From Solimicrobium sp040544425 (lineage in GTDB: Bacteria > Pseudomonadota > Gammaproteobacteria > Burkholderiales > Burkholderiaceae_D): DNA of 64,000 bases. Shown here piece after piece: positions 47,601-55,206 of this stretch. Location: positions 133,094 through 197,093 of the forward strand of contig JBEONO010000009.1 in assembly GCA_040544425.1 (NCBI GenBank), read 5' to 3'. How positions within the stretch are numbered: position 1 is the stretch's first letter; each line of letters begins with the position of its first letter. Made by a program: the position numbers and the translations under genes. The notes below the pieces were generated by a model, which saw only the letters and a program-made list of their open reading frames with translations, ran no database searches and was not told the origin of the DNA.

Positions 47601-48164
47601 TCAGGGCATCAATGTGCCGGGGAGCAGTTGCTGTTCAATCTTGACCACCGGGCAATTGACAATAATGCGCAAGGCCTCAATCCGGATCCGCCCCTGATCC
47701 TGCGCCTCCAATACTTCCTGCTCGGAATGCAGCTCGTGCGGCATCGTGCCCTTTTCCCAGTACACCGCATACAGCTGCCAGAGCGGACTGTATTGTTGGT
47801 TCGAATTACTGCCGCCGAGCGGTTGTGGGATCGATGGCAGGACGCTGCCCTGATCAAAATTCATGAACTTGTAGATGCGGTCGATTGACGACGGCGTACC
47901 CGGCACGCGCGGTTCAGCTGGCAGGGTATTGGCAAGGCTGGGGACGTAATTGACATTGGCTGCTTTGGCCATCACCGGATCGGACATGTCGGTGGTGACA
48001 TACCACACCGGTTTGCCTTCAAACCAGCCCGGTACCAGCGGCATTTTGATGAACTGGGTTGATCCCGGTTCTGCATGTTGGGTCGCGCAGCCGCTGGCGA
48101 TTGTGGCGACGGCTATCCAGATGCTGACAGTCCTGCAAAATTGAAAAATGGTCCGTGGTGTCAT
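47601..48164 (-). CDS. Predicted lipoprotein of unknown function
   Basis: 187 residues from MTPRTIFQFCRTVSIWIA, a signal peptide with lipobox IASGC, followed by ATQHAEPG. The mature part has FIKMPLVPGWFEGKPVWYVTTDMSDPVMA, cited in part, a Pro/Ser-rich centre and IVNCPVVKIEQQLLPG near the end. An in-frame Met at 48191 adds nine residues. I do not recognise the family. It converges on the LysR gene and is separated from the next minus-strand gene by a 53-bp inverted repeat. Confidence 0.7.
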   Translation of the reverse strand: MTPRTIFQFCRTVSIWIAVATIASGCATQHAEPGSTQFIKMPLVPGWFEGKPVWYVTTDMSDPVMAKAANVNYVPSLANTLPAEPRVPGTPSSIDRIYKFMNFDQGSVLPSIPQPLGGSNSNQQYSPLWQLYAVYWEKGTMPHELHSEQEVLEAQDQGRIRIEALRIIVNCPVVKIEQQLLPGTLMP

Positions 48165-48253
48165 GAATGAATTTCCTGGCGAGCTGTTCAATTAATGTGG
48201 CCAGGATAGCCGTATTATAGATACAGCCCCCGTGCGCGCTAAGCTAAGTTACT

Positions 48254-48306
48254 GTCGTTCCCTATACGTTATTGCAAATATTTTGCAATAACGTATAGGG
48301 AACGAC
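48254..48306. repeat. Perfect inverted repeat, 25-bp arms with 3-nt loop
   Basis: Arms 48254-48278 and 48282-48306 are exact reverse complements beginning GTCGTTCCC, with TAT between. It lies between the AhpD-like gene (ending 48335) and the lipoprotein gene, both on the minus strand. There is no T tract on either side, so it is not a standard terminator. It could be a transcript-end hairpin, a protein-binding site or a small mobile palindrome. Confidence 0.9.
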
Positions 48307-48334
48307 TGCGAGGCGGGGTCGCCTGGACGTGCTG

Positions 48335-48871
48335 TTACTGTAACGCCGGTGCAGCAGGAAAATCGACAGGAATTTCCGTTGTGCTGTGCAGATAATTGCT
48401 GATCGTTTTATCGCCGATCACCATCATCACATCGACCAGATTGCCTTCAGTCCAGCCCGCATCAAAAAATCCCTGCAGGATGCTTTTGTCGGTATGGCCG
48501 CGGGTCAGCGCAACATTCTTTACCAACTTTGCCAATGCATCCAGCCGTGGATCAAAACTGGCCGTGCCAGCGCGAATCTGCAAAACCTGTTCTTCGGTGA
48601 AGCCCACCATCTTGCCTACCACGGTGTGGGCGGCCAGACAGTATTTGCAGGCGTTGACTTCGCTGACCACCAGATTGATAACCTCACGCGCTTTGGGCGA
48701 GAGCGAGCTCTTCGCATTTTGCAGCGTCAGGTAAGTCCCCAAGGCAGTTTCCGAATGGGCAAAGGTTGCGTACAGATTCGGCACGAACGTCAATGCTTTT
48801 TTCAGGTTATCCATCAAGGCCTGATTGGCTGGGGATACCTGGTCATAAGTTGGTACGGTTACGGTTTTCAT
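48335..48871 (-). CDS. AhpD-like carboxymuconolactone decarboxylase family protein
   Basis: 178 residues. The characteristic helix NACKYCLAAHTVVGKMVGF contains the CxxC and distal His of AhpD-type alkylhydroperoxidases, after EVINLVVSEV. Other parts: VPNLYATFAHSETALGTYL and LVDVMMVIGDKTISNYLH. Such proteins reduce peroxides or act on related substrates with a thiol pair. Start chosen at MKTVTVPTYDQ, preceded by AGGAC; the ORF is open 74 codons further but overlaps the upstream SDR gene. It starts 10 bases after the SDR stop, so the two are co-transcribed. Confidence 0.88.
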   Translation of the reverse strand: MKTVTVPTYDQVSPANQALMDNLKKALTFVPNLYATFAHSETALGTYLTLQNAKSSLSPKAREVINLVVSEVNACKYCLAAHTVVGKMVGFTEEQVLQIRAGTASFDPRLDALAKLVKNVALTRGHTDKSILQGFFDAGWTEGNLVDVMMVIGDKTISNYLHSTTEIPVDFPAAPALQ

Positions 48872-48881
48872 GGATGTCCTT

Positions 48882-49628
48882 TTATTGAGCCGTGTAGCCG
48901 CCGTCAACGGCGATACTTTGACCAGTGAGATAACGTGCCTTGTCCGAAGCCAGGAACAAGATGGTTTGTGCGATTTCTTCTGGCGCTGCGCCGCGTTTGG
49001 CCGGCATCGTGGCGAACAGACCTGCTTTGGCATCGGCACTGCCGGTGAAGCGATCCAGCATCGGAGTCTGGACTGGCCCTGGGGCGACTGCATTAACCCG
49101 GATTCCCAGTGCCGCCACTTCCAGCGCCGCAGTCTTGGTCAGACCTTCGACAGCGTGTTTGCTGGCGACATACACGGAAGCACCGGCCATGCCGACCTGA
49201 CCTGCAATACTGGACAGATTCACGATGGCGCCACTGCCTTGTGCCTGCATCACGGCCAATTCATGCTTCAGACTGAGCAACACGCCCAGCACATTGGTTT
49301 CAAAGGTGGCCCGATAATTGGCTGCTGTCTGGCCAGTAATTGGACCAAGTTCTCCTTCGACACCGGCGTTATTGACGGCGACGTCGATTCGTCCGAAACG
49401 TTTGACAGTATTGGCAATGACTGCCTGCACCTGTGCTTCATCGGTCACATCGGCCAGAAAGAATTCTGCCGCCACACCTTGGTCGCGCAATTCCGTGGCT
49501 AGTTGAATACCGGCTTCCAGCCTGCGTCCTGAGACAACGACGTTATAACCTTCAGCGGCAAATGCAAAAGCGGTGGCGCGGCCTATGCCGGTTAATGCGC
49601 CAGTGATCAGAACAGTAGATGGATTCAT
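48882..49628 (-). CDS. Short-chain dehydrogenase/reductase (SDR)
   Basis: 248-residue classical SDR. N-terminal NAD(P) motif TVLITGALTGIGRATAFAFA, then VAVNNAGVEGE, the catalytic Ser in NLSSIAGQVG, and the Tyr-x-x-x-Lys in VYVASKHAV. C-terminal YLTGQSIAVDGGYTAQ is standard. The substrate is not visible. First gene of an SDR/AhpD-like pair divergent from a LysR regulator, so it is probably induced by that regulator's ligand. Confidence 0.93.
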   Translation of the reverse strand: MNPSTVLITGALTGIGRATAFAFAAEGYNVVVSGRRLEAGIQLATELRDQGVAAEFFLADVTDEAQVQAVIANTVKRFGRIDVAVNNAGVEGELGPITGQTAANYRATFETNVLGVLLSLKHELAVMQAQGSGAIVNLSSIAGQVGMAGASVYVASKHAVEGLTKTAALEVAALGIRVNAVAPGPVQTPMLDRFTGSADAKAGLFATMPAKRGAAPEEIAQTILFLASDKARYLTGQSIAVDGGYTAQ

Positions 49629-49709
49629 GATTTACTCCAGTGGGTTGATGGTGGAGTGAAGTATGGGATTGATCCGGGACGGGCGCTAGACTGCAAATTA
49701 GACTATCAT

Positions 49710-49728
49710 TCATTCCCATCCGGAATGA
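49710..49728. promoter_or_regulatory. Candidate LysR operator in the SDR/LysR divergent region
   Basis: TCATTCC and GGAATGA form a perfect 7-bp inverted repeat with a 5-base centre, ending 12 bases before the LysR start. The position fits autorepression of the regulator. Inference from symmetry and context. Confidence 0.45.
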
Positions 49729-49740
49729 GTGAGGCAAGCC

Positions 49741-50646
49741 ATGGACCGATTATCAGCAATGCAAACCTATGTCAGGGTGGTGGAAACCGGCAGCTTCTCG
49801 GCGGTCGCGCGTGAGCAGTCAAGTACCCAAAGCGCGATCAGCAAGCAGGTCGCTGGCCTCGAAAAATATCTGGGCGTGCGACTGCTGGTCCGCACGACTC
49901 GCGCTGTCACGACCACCGACGACGGCCTGCGCTATTTTGAAGAGGCACGGCGACTGGTGGGCGAGATCGGCGAGGCAGAATCCCATTTGCGCCAGGGCGA
50001 ACGTACCCTGTCCGGACCGCTGCGGGTGGCGACGGCAATCGGATTTGGGCTGCGCGTGTTGCTGCCCCATGTGCGTTCCTTCATGCGCAACAATCCGGAT
50101 GTGCTCATCGATTTGAAGCTCGATGACGGTTTTGTGGATCTGGTAGAGCATGGAATAGACGTAGCCGTGCGGATCGGCAATCTGGCCGACAGTTCGCTGA
50201 TTGCGCGCCGGATCGGCATGTCGCGGCGCATGCTGGTGGCCGGTGCAGCCTATCTGGAACAACTCGGCCCCGGGCAAACCGCGCCGCGCATCCCGCAAGA
50301 TTTGCTGCAGCATCCTTGCCTGGTATATACCGAATTAAGAATGCGCAACCAGTGGGAATTCAGCACGGCCGACGGTTCGAGCGTCAGCGTACGGGTGCAG
50401 GGGCCCCTGCAGACCAATAATTCGGAAGTACTGCGCTCCTGCCTGAAAAATGGCCTGGGCATCTGCTATATCCCCGACTGGCTGATCGCAGATTTGCTCG
50501 ACAGTGGCGAAGTGGTCGAGCTGATGCAGGACTGGCTGGTGCAACCGATACCAATCCATCTGGTCAGCCCGCCTGCACGCAAACATTCCGCCAAAGTCAG
50601 GGCGTTTGGAGATCATGTTGCCGCGGCGCTGGCATTCTCGAAATGA
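49741..50646 (+). CDS. LysR-family transcriptional regulator
   Basis: 301 residues, starting MDRLSAMQTYVRVVETGSFS; four more in-frame codons lie upstream but the ATG at 49741 has the better ribosome site (GTGAGGC). DNA-binding helix: AVAREQSSTQSAISKQVAGLE; then YLGVRLLVRTTRAVTTTDDG. Substrate domain: LRVATAIGFGLRVLLPHV, HGIDVAVRIGNLADSSLIARR. Like the other LysR protein in this window it belongs to the VDVAxRI-DSSLIAR subtype. Divergent from the SDR and AhpD-like genes, which it likely regulates. Confidence 0.93.
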   Translation: MDRLSAMQTYVRVVETGSFSAVAREQSSTQSAISKQVAGLEKYLGVRLLVRTTRAVTTTDDGLRYFEEARRLVGEIGEAESHLRQGERTLSGPLRVATAIGFGLRVLLPHVRSFMRNNPDVLIDLKLDDGFVDLVEHGIDVAVRIGNLADSSLIARRIGMSRRMLVAGAAYLEQLGPGQTAPRIPQDLLQHPCLVYTELRMRNQWEFSTADGSSVSVRVQGPLQTNNSEVLRSCLKNGLGICYIPDWLIADLLDSGEVVELMQDWLVQPIPIHLVSPPARKHSAKVRAFGDHVAAALAFSK

Positions 50647-50684
50647 ACAGCGAACTAAGAATTGACGAGCTCGATACGCTGCGC

Positions 50685-50699
50685 TAGGATTCAATCCTA
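50685..50699. promoter_or_regulatory. Candidate ParD operator
   Basis: TAGGATT and AATCCTA form a perfect 7-bp inverted repeat around one base, 24 bases before the antitoxin start. Ribbon-helix-helix antitoxins typically bind such palindromes to autorepress. Inferred. Confidence 0.45.
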
Positions 50700-50723
50700 T
50701 TGATTTCCAAAGAAAGCATTGTC

Positions 50724-50990
50724 ATGCGGACCACTCAACAATTCAGCATTACCTTGCCCCATGAAATGGCAGAGATGATCAGGTCTAAAGTTTCTGGTGG
50801 CGAATATGCAACTGAAAGTGAAGTAATACGCGATGGTTTGCGCGTTCTGCTGGCACGTGATAGAGCCATGGAAAACTGGCTGCATCAATCGGTTGCTGAT
50901 GCCTATGATGCGATCAAGTCAAATCCTGACTCTGCCTTAACGGCTGACCAGGTTCGTACATTACTGGCTGCAGAGCACAAATTGGACTAG
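50724..50990 (+). CDS. parD: ParD-family antitoxin
   Basis: 88 residues. Ribbon-helix-helix N terminus (RTTQQFSITLPHEMAEMIRS, KVSGGEYATESEVIRDGLR) followed by an extended region that would wrap the toxin (HQSVADAYDAIKSNPDSALT). It neutralises the downstream ParE and represses the operon. Start chosen at ATG 50724; a TTG at 50700 in frame adds eight residues over the candidate operator. The stop is seven bases before the parE start. Confidence 0.9.
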   Translation: MRTTQQFSITLPHEMAEMIRSKVSGGEYATESEVIRDGLRVLLARDRAMENWLHQSVADAYDAIKSNPDSALTADQVRTLLAAEHKLD

Positions 50991-50997
50991 TACTTGC

Positions 50998-51315
50998 GTG
51001 AAACGGTATTTGGTTCAATTCGCGCCGGAAGCACAGCAACAATTATCCGCGCTGTATCACCACATTTCCTCTGTGGCCTCACCAAACATCGCGATTAACT
51101 ATACAAATGCGATCGTTACATATTGTGAGAGTCTGCAAGAATTTCCCTTGCGCGGAACAATGCGCGAAGACATACGCCCCGGTCTACGGATAACTAACTT
51201 TAGAAAACGAACCATTGTTGCGTTTACAGTGAATGATGAGGTAGTTACCGTTTTAGGCATTTTTTATGGGGGCCAAAACTATGAAGCCGATTTACTTCGG
51301 GATTTCAGTGAGTAA
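50998..51315 (+). CDS. parE: ParE/RelE-fold toxin
   Basis: 105 residues starting at GTG. ParE-type pattern: VQFAPEAQQQLSALYHHISS, then a helical hairpin, then LRGTMREDIRPGLRITNFRKRTIVAF, cited in part, and VTVLGIFYGGQNYE. Classical ParE poisons DNA gyrase; RelE-fold relatives cleave mRNA, and the sequence favours ParE because of the RPGLR and GIFYGG segments and the ParD partner. The pair looks intact. Confidence 0.9.
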   Translation: MKRYLVQFAPEAQQQLSALYHHISSVASPNIAINYTNAIVTYCESLQEFPLRGTMREDIRPGLRITNFRKRTIVAFTVNDEVVTVLGIFYGGQNYEADLLRDFSE

Positions 51316-51520
51316 AATTTCCAGGAAAGCTGGCAATCTTGTTTCAAAATTCAATAACGCAGATCCAGCGATGTCGTAATCGCACGAACCAGCGCTCTGT
51401 GTGGCACCGAACAGATCAAAAAACAATCATCCCCAATACTGTTGGTGTGGACTTAAATCACATCACGTTTTTTGCCAATTTCAGTTGGCATTGATCATTC
51501 AACTTACGAGGAATAACACC

Positions 51521-52084
51521 ATGACAACGATACGCCAGTCTTTGCAAAAAATAATCTTATTGGTTGCCGCAGTTTGTGCATTCGGCAGCATCAGCAACGC
51601 GGCAAATGCTACGACTGCAGAAGAACTGAACAAGGATTCTGCGCAGGCTTTGCAGGCGCTGTACAAAACCAATCCGTTCGCAGAAACGATAGGCAAAAAT
51701 GCCAAAGGCATTCTGGTCTTCCCACACATCTTGAAAGCCGGTCTGGTCTTCGGTGGCAGTTATGGTGAAGGCGTTTTGATGAAACACGATCAGTTTAATG
51801 GTTACTTCAATTCGGTTTCAGCATCATGGGGCTGGCAGGCTGGCGCGGAATCCTACGGTTACGTCGTTTTCCTGATGACTGACAAGGCTGTCAATTATCT
51901 GGCCAAATCGCGTGGTTGGGAATTTGGCGTCGGACCTAGCGTTGTTGTTGTTAACGAAGGCGTTGCGAAAAATCTGTCTTCGTCAACATTAAAAAATGAT
52001 GCTTATGCCTTCATTTTTGACCAGCAGGGACTGATGGTTAACCTCAGTATCGAAGGCACTAAAATTTCACCGATCAAACGTTAA
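51521..52084 (+). CDS. Exported SYLF-domain (YSC84/DUF500) protein
   Basis: 187 residues. Signal peptide IILLVAAVCAFGSISNAANA, then a SYLF lipid-binding domain: GILVFPHILKAGLVFGGSYGEGVL, cited in part, SASWGWQAGAESYGYVVFLM, and DAYAFIFDQQGLMVNLSIEG. SYLF domains bind phosphoinositides or other lipids in eukaryotes; in bacteria they are exported and of unknown role, often stress induced. Start at 51521, preceded by CGAGGAAT; the ORF is open 40 codons upstream without a ribosome site. It begins a group of small envelope proteins. Confidence 0.88.
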   Translation: MTTIRQSLQKIILLVAAVCAFGSISNAANATTAEELNKDSAQALQALYKTNPFAETIGKNAKGILVFPHILKAGLVFGGSYGEGVLMKHDQFNGYFNSVSASWGWQAGAESYGYVVFLMTDKAVNYLAKSRGWEFGVGPSVVVVNEGVAKNLSSSTLKNDAYAFIFDQQGLMVNLSIEGTKISPIKR

Positions 52085-52168
52085 TCTCGTTAATCAACAT
52101 GACTATATCGGCCGAACCTGAACAGGTTTGGCCGATGCTCCAATCACTGACACTACCGAATGAATACC

Positions 52169-52321
52169 ATGAACATTACTTTGAATCTGATTCCTATCGT
52201 CTCGCTGATCGCCGGCATTTTGATCCTGATCATGCCGCGCCTGCTCAATATGATCGTCGCTGTCTACCTGATCGTGATCGGCCTGGTCGGTCTGTTTGGC
52301 AATGGCCATTTTTTACATTGA
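52169..52321 (+). CDS. DUF3096-like 50-aa membrane protein
   Basis: 50 residues: MNITLNLIPIVSLIAGIL, ILIMPRLLNMIVAVYLIVIG, ending FGNGHFLH. Two membrane helices joined by PRLLN, matching the DUF3096 pattern. It is 16 bases upstream of the next small membrane protein gene, so the two are co-transcribed. The function of the family is unknown. It is shorter than typical ORF cut-offs. Confidence 0.8.
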   Translation: MNITLNLIPIVSLIAGILILIMPRLLNMIVAVYLIVIGLVGLFGNGHFLH

Positions 52322-52337
52322 ACAGAAAGGCGAAACC

Positions 52338-52559
52338 ATGAACGCAATCAAAACTGCAGCAATCGCTTTGATCATCGCCGGCGTCCTGGCACTGGTGTAC
52401 GGCGGCTTTAGTTATACCAAGCAAACACATGAATTGAAAATCGGTTCGATGGACCTGTCGGTCAATCAGACCGAGACCGTCAACATCCCACTCTGGGCCG
52501 GTATCGGCGCCATTGGTTTGGGTGGCTTGTTGCTGCTAATTGGCGGCAATAAAAAATAA
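52338..52559 (+). CDS. DUF3185-like two-helix membrane protein
   Basis: 73 residues starting MNAIKTAAIALIIAGVLAL, with a first helix, then YTKQTHELKIGSMDLSVNQ and a second helix IPLWAGIGAIGLGGLLLL, ending GGNKK. The periplasmic hydrophilic loop between two helices resembles DUF3185. Start chosen at ATG 52338 after GAAAGGCG; the frame is open 14 codons earlier. Followed by a hairpin terminator, so it ends the two-gene unit. Confidence 0.8.
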   Translation: MNAIKTAAIALIIAGVLALVYGGFSYTKQTHELKIGSMDLSVNQTETVNIPLWAGIGAIGLGGLLLLIGGNKK

Positions 52560-52598
52560 GTCGGCAGATATCCGCTATCGCGCATCATCATTAACAAC

Positions 52599-52628
52599 AG
52601 GCAGGCTGGGATGAACCCCGGCCTGCCT
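52599..52628 (+). terminator. Hairpin terminator after the DUF3185-like gene
   Basis: A stem of about 12 bp (AGGCAGGCTGGG with CCCGGCCTGCCT, one G-U) around six bases, followed by TTG. The U tract is short, but the stem is strong and lies 40 bases after the stop. Confidence 0.6.
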
Positions 52629-52779
52629 TGCCATTTCCAATTAATTTAGTTCCGCAAGGGCAATACCACTTACAATACCCAACTAGGTTGGATAATCTGG
52701 TTGCGCCTGACTTGGCAATCGCATTGTGCACCGGCCGCTTTCGGCCCAATCGATGTGAACTGCAAGGAATAGCTCAGTT

Positions 52780-54654
52780 TTGAAATTCTTCACAAAATCC
52801 ACGATGTCGATTTTCGGCGCTGCCATGATGCTGGTGGCGATCATGGCTACCCTGTTTTGGTCCTTTCAGCAAATTACCGAAGCTGCCGCCCAGCGCCAGC
52901 ACATCTATCAAGAACTGGACAGCGCAAATGATTTGCTGTCCTCCCTCAAAGACGCCGAGACTGGTTACCGCGGTTTTTTATTGACCGGTGAAGAAACCTT
53001 CCTGGAACCCTATCAACTGGTGCGCGGCAGCATTGTCAGCCACCTGCGCAGCCTGCGTCAAAACACCTTGATTCCGTCCGCACAGCGCCACCTTGATGCG
53101 ATGATGCCTTTGATCGAGGCGGAACTGGCCGAGACGGCGCGCGTGATTGAGATTCGCCGACGCACAGATAAATCGGCACGAATCGATGTAAGCAGCATGG
53201 AAGTGGGCAGACATCTGATGGATACCCTGCGCAATGAGACCAGCGAATTCCTGAAGATTGAGAAGAGTGCGCTCGATGAACGCGAAGCAGCTTTTCACTC
53301 CAGGATCCGCAGCAACTACGCAATCATCGGCCTGGCCAGTTTACTGGCCGGTCTGCTCGCCGTGTGGTTCGGATTTTTGAAGCATCAGGACGCCAAACAC
53401 AAGCTAGATAATTTAATTCACACGGAAACCCAACGATTTTTAATCGCCCTGCAGAAAACCAATAACGATCTGGAGAGCGCCAGACTTGAAGCCGTCAATG
53501 CCAACAACGCCAAGTCCGACTTCTTGTCGAGCATGAGCCACGAATTGCGCACGCCACTCAATGCCATCCTCGGGTTTGCGCAACTTATGGAGACTGATTC
53601 GCCACCGCCCACCAGTGATCAGTCGCGCAGCATCAAACAAATTCTCAAAGCCGGCTGGCATTTGCTGGATCTGATCAATGAAGTGCTCGATCTGGCGCAG
53701 ATCGAATCCGGCAAGGCGATTCTGTCGATGGAAGTGGTGGCCCTGGCCGACATGATGCAGGACTGTCAGACCATGATTCAACCGCAGGCCGACCAGCGCG
53801 AAATTCGTCTGATATTTGCGCGCTGTGAAGTGCCGTTGTTTGCGTATGTCGACCGCACACGACTGAAACAGTGCTTGATCAATCTGCTCTCCAATGCGAT
53901 TAAATACAACCGACCTGCCGGTGACATCACCGTCGAATGCAGCCTGTCCGGCACGGATCAGATTCGCATTTCGATCCGCGACAGCGGCGTTGGACTGACT
54001 CCGCAGCAGCTGGACCAGTTATTTCAGGCTTTCAATCGACTCGGGCAGGAAGCCGGTGATGCAGAAGGCACCGGCATCGGCCTGGTGGTCACGAAAAGCC
54101 TGGTCGAACTGATGGGCGGTACGATTGGTGCTGAGAGCACGGTTGGAGTCGGCAGTGTGTTCTGGATCGAGATCGAACGCGCCGCAGCACCGCTGGCGCA
54201 CATCGAAGACCGGATTGAATTGACGCCGGCAGTGACATCGGATGGTCTGGTGATGCGCAATATACTGTGCGTCGAGGACAATCCAGCCAACCTGATTCTG
54301 ATCGAGCAATTGATTGCGCGTCGTTCACATCTGAACCTGATCACTGCAAACAACGGGACGCTTGGTTTGAAACTGGCGCGCAGCAGGCAGCCGGATCTGA
54401 TTTTGCTGGATATTAATTTGCCGGGCATGAGTGGCATACAGGCGATGAAAATGCTGCGGGCCGATCTGGCAACCAGACATATTCCCGTCATTGCAGTGAG
54501 CGCCAATGCCATGCCGCGTGATGTTGAAGAAGCCATGCGTGCCGGATTTTTTCACTACCTCACCAAACCGATCAAGGTCAATGAATTCATGGAAGTGCTT
54601 GATGCTGCCTTGAAACCCGTGAATGCGCTGCAAGGCAGTATCTTGAACGACTAA
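52780..54654 (+). CDS. Hybrid histidine kinase: CHASE3-HisKA-HATPase-REC
   Basis: 624 residues. An N-terminal helix (MSIFGAAMMLVAIMATLFWS), a CHASE3-like periplasmic domain (SANDLLSSLKDAETGYRGFLLTGEE, cited in part) and a second helix near residue 190. Then HisKA with the phospho-acceptor His254 in MSHELRTPLNAIL, HATPase with N box INLLSNAIKYN and G2 box GTGIGLVVTKSLVELMGG, and a receiver with Asp544 in LLDINLPGMSG. Start is TTG with AAGGA upstream. The kinase and receiver modules are closely similar to those of the kinase at 59175. No cognate regulator is adjacent. Confidence 0.94.
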   Translation: MKFFTKSTMSIFGAAMMLVAIMATLFWSFQQITEAAAQRQHIYQELDSANDLLSSLKDAETGYRGFLLTGEETFLEPYQLVRGSIVSHLRSLRQNTLIPSAQRHLDAMMPLIEAELAETARVIEIRRRTDKSARIDVSSMEVGRHLMDTLRNETSEFLKIEKSALDEREAAFHSRIRSNYAIIGLASLLAGLLAVWFGFLKHQDAKHKLDNLIHTETQRFLIALQKTNNDLESARLEAVNANNAKSDFLSSMSHELRTPLNAILGFAQLMETDSPPPTSDQSRSIKQILKAGWHLLDLINEVLDLAQIESGKAILSMEVVALADMMQDCQTMIQPQADQREIRLIFARCEVPLFAYVDRTRLKQCLINLLSNAIKYNRPAGDITVECSLSGTDQIRISIRDSGVGLTPQQLDQLFQAFNRLGQEAGDAEGTGIGLVVTKSLVELMGGTIGAESTVGVGSVFWIEIERAAAPLAHIEDRIELTPAVTSDGLVMRNILCVEDNPANLILIEQLIARRSHLNLITANNGTLGLKLARSRQPDLILLDINLPGMSGIQAMKMLRADLATRHIPVIAVSANAMPRDVEEAMRAGFFHYLTKPIKVNEFMEVLDAALKPVNALQGSILND

Positions 54655-54661
54655 ACCGACT

Positions 54662-54814
54662 CTAAATCCTGCCGGTCACCAGCAGAATAATAAGAACAAT
54701 AACGAGAATGCCGGACAGTCCGCTCGGGCCATAGCCCCAGTTGCGGCTATGCGGCCAGGAAGGAAATGCGCCGACCAGCAGCAGGATCAGAACGATCAGT
54801 AGAATTAAGCCCAT
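54662..54814 (-). CDS. DUF3309-like 50-aa membrane protein
   Basis: 50 residues: MGLILLIVLILLLVGAFPSW, PHSRNWGYGPSG, LSGILVIVLIILLVTGRI. Two helices around a conserved Trp-Pro-x-S-x-x-WGYGPSG loop, which is the DUF3309 signature. It ends 7 bases from the hybrid kinase stop on the other strand and is downstream of the Sll1863-like gene by 18 bases, so they form a small minus-strand operon. Function unknown. Confidence 0.85.
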   Translation of the reverse strand: MGLILLIVLILLLVGAFPSWPHSRNWGYGPSGLSGILVIVLIILLVTGRI

Positions 54815-54832
54815 GATATGCCTTGAAGTAGT

Positions 54833-55117
54833 TTAAATTTGTGATTTGAAATAATGGAATGAGTTGACAAAGGCATCGCGTACCTTCTCGGTTTCTGCCA
54901 CCAACTGGTCCCAGCTGTTGTCGCTGGAAGCTTTTAATTCATCCAGTTTTTCATGGGTCAATTTCAGCTGTTGACGCAACTTGAACAGGTTATCGTTATA
55001 GCTGGCCTTCGCATCGGCCTGCATCAGCAGCGCCCTGGTTTCGAAGTCGGCTATCGCGATGTTGAGGTCGTCCAGTTGCTGTTTCATTTTGATGATGTAT
55101 TCTTCCCTGCCTGACAT
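54833..55117 (-). CDS. Sll1863-like stress-response coiled-coil protein
   Basis: 94 residues, nearly all helical: YIIKMKQQLDDLNIAIADFE, NLFKLRQQLKLTHEKLDEL, and a C-terminal WDQLVAETEKVRDAFVNSF. This fits the family named for cyanobacterial Sll1863, described as stress responsive. No signal peptide or membrane helix. Transcribed just before the DUF3309-like gene. The ATG follows GGAGACC. Confidence 0.75.
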   Translation of the reverse strand: MSGREEYIIKMKQQLDDLNIAIADFETRALLMQADAKASYNDNLFKLRQQLKLTHEKLDELKASSDNSWDQLVAETEKVRDAFVNSFHYFKSQI

Positions 55118-55206
55118 GATTGGTCTCCTTTATAGTTGCAACGTCAGATTGCACAATACGGCATAATTCCCGGCTGATCAGTGCGCCAGCGCACGTCCCT
55201 GATGAT

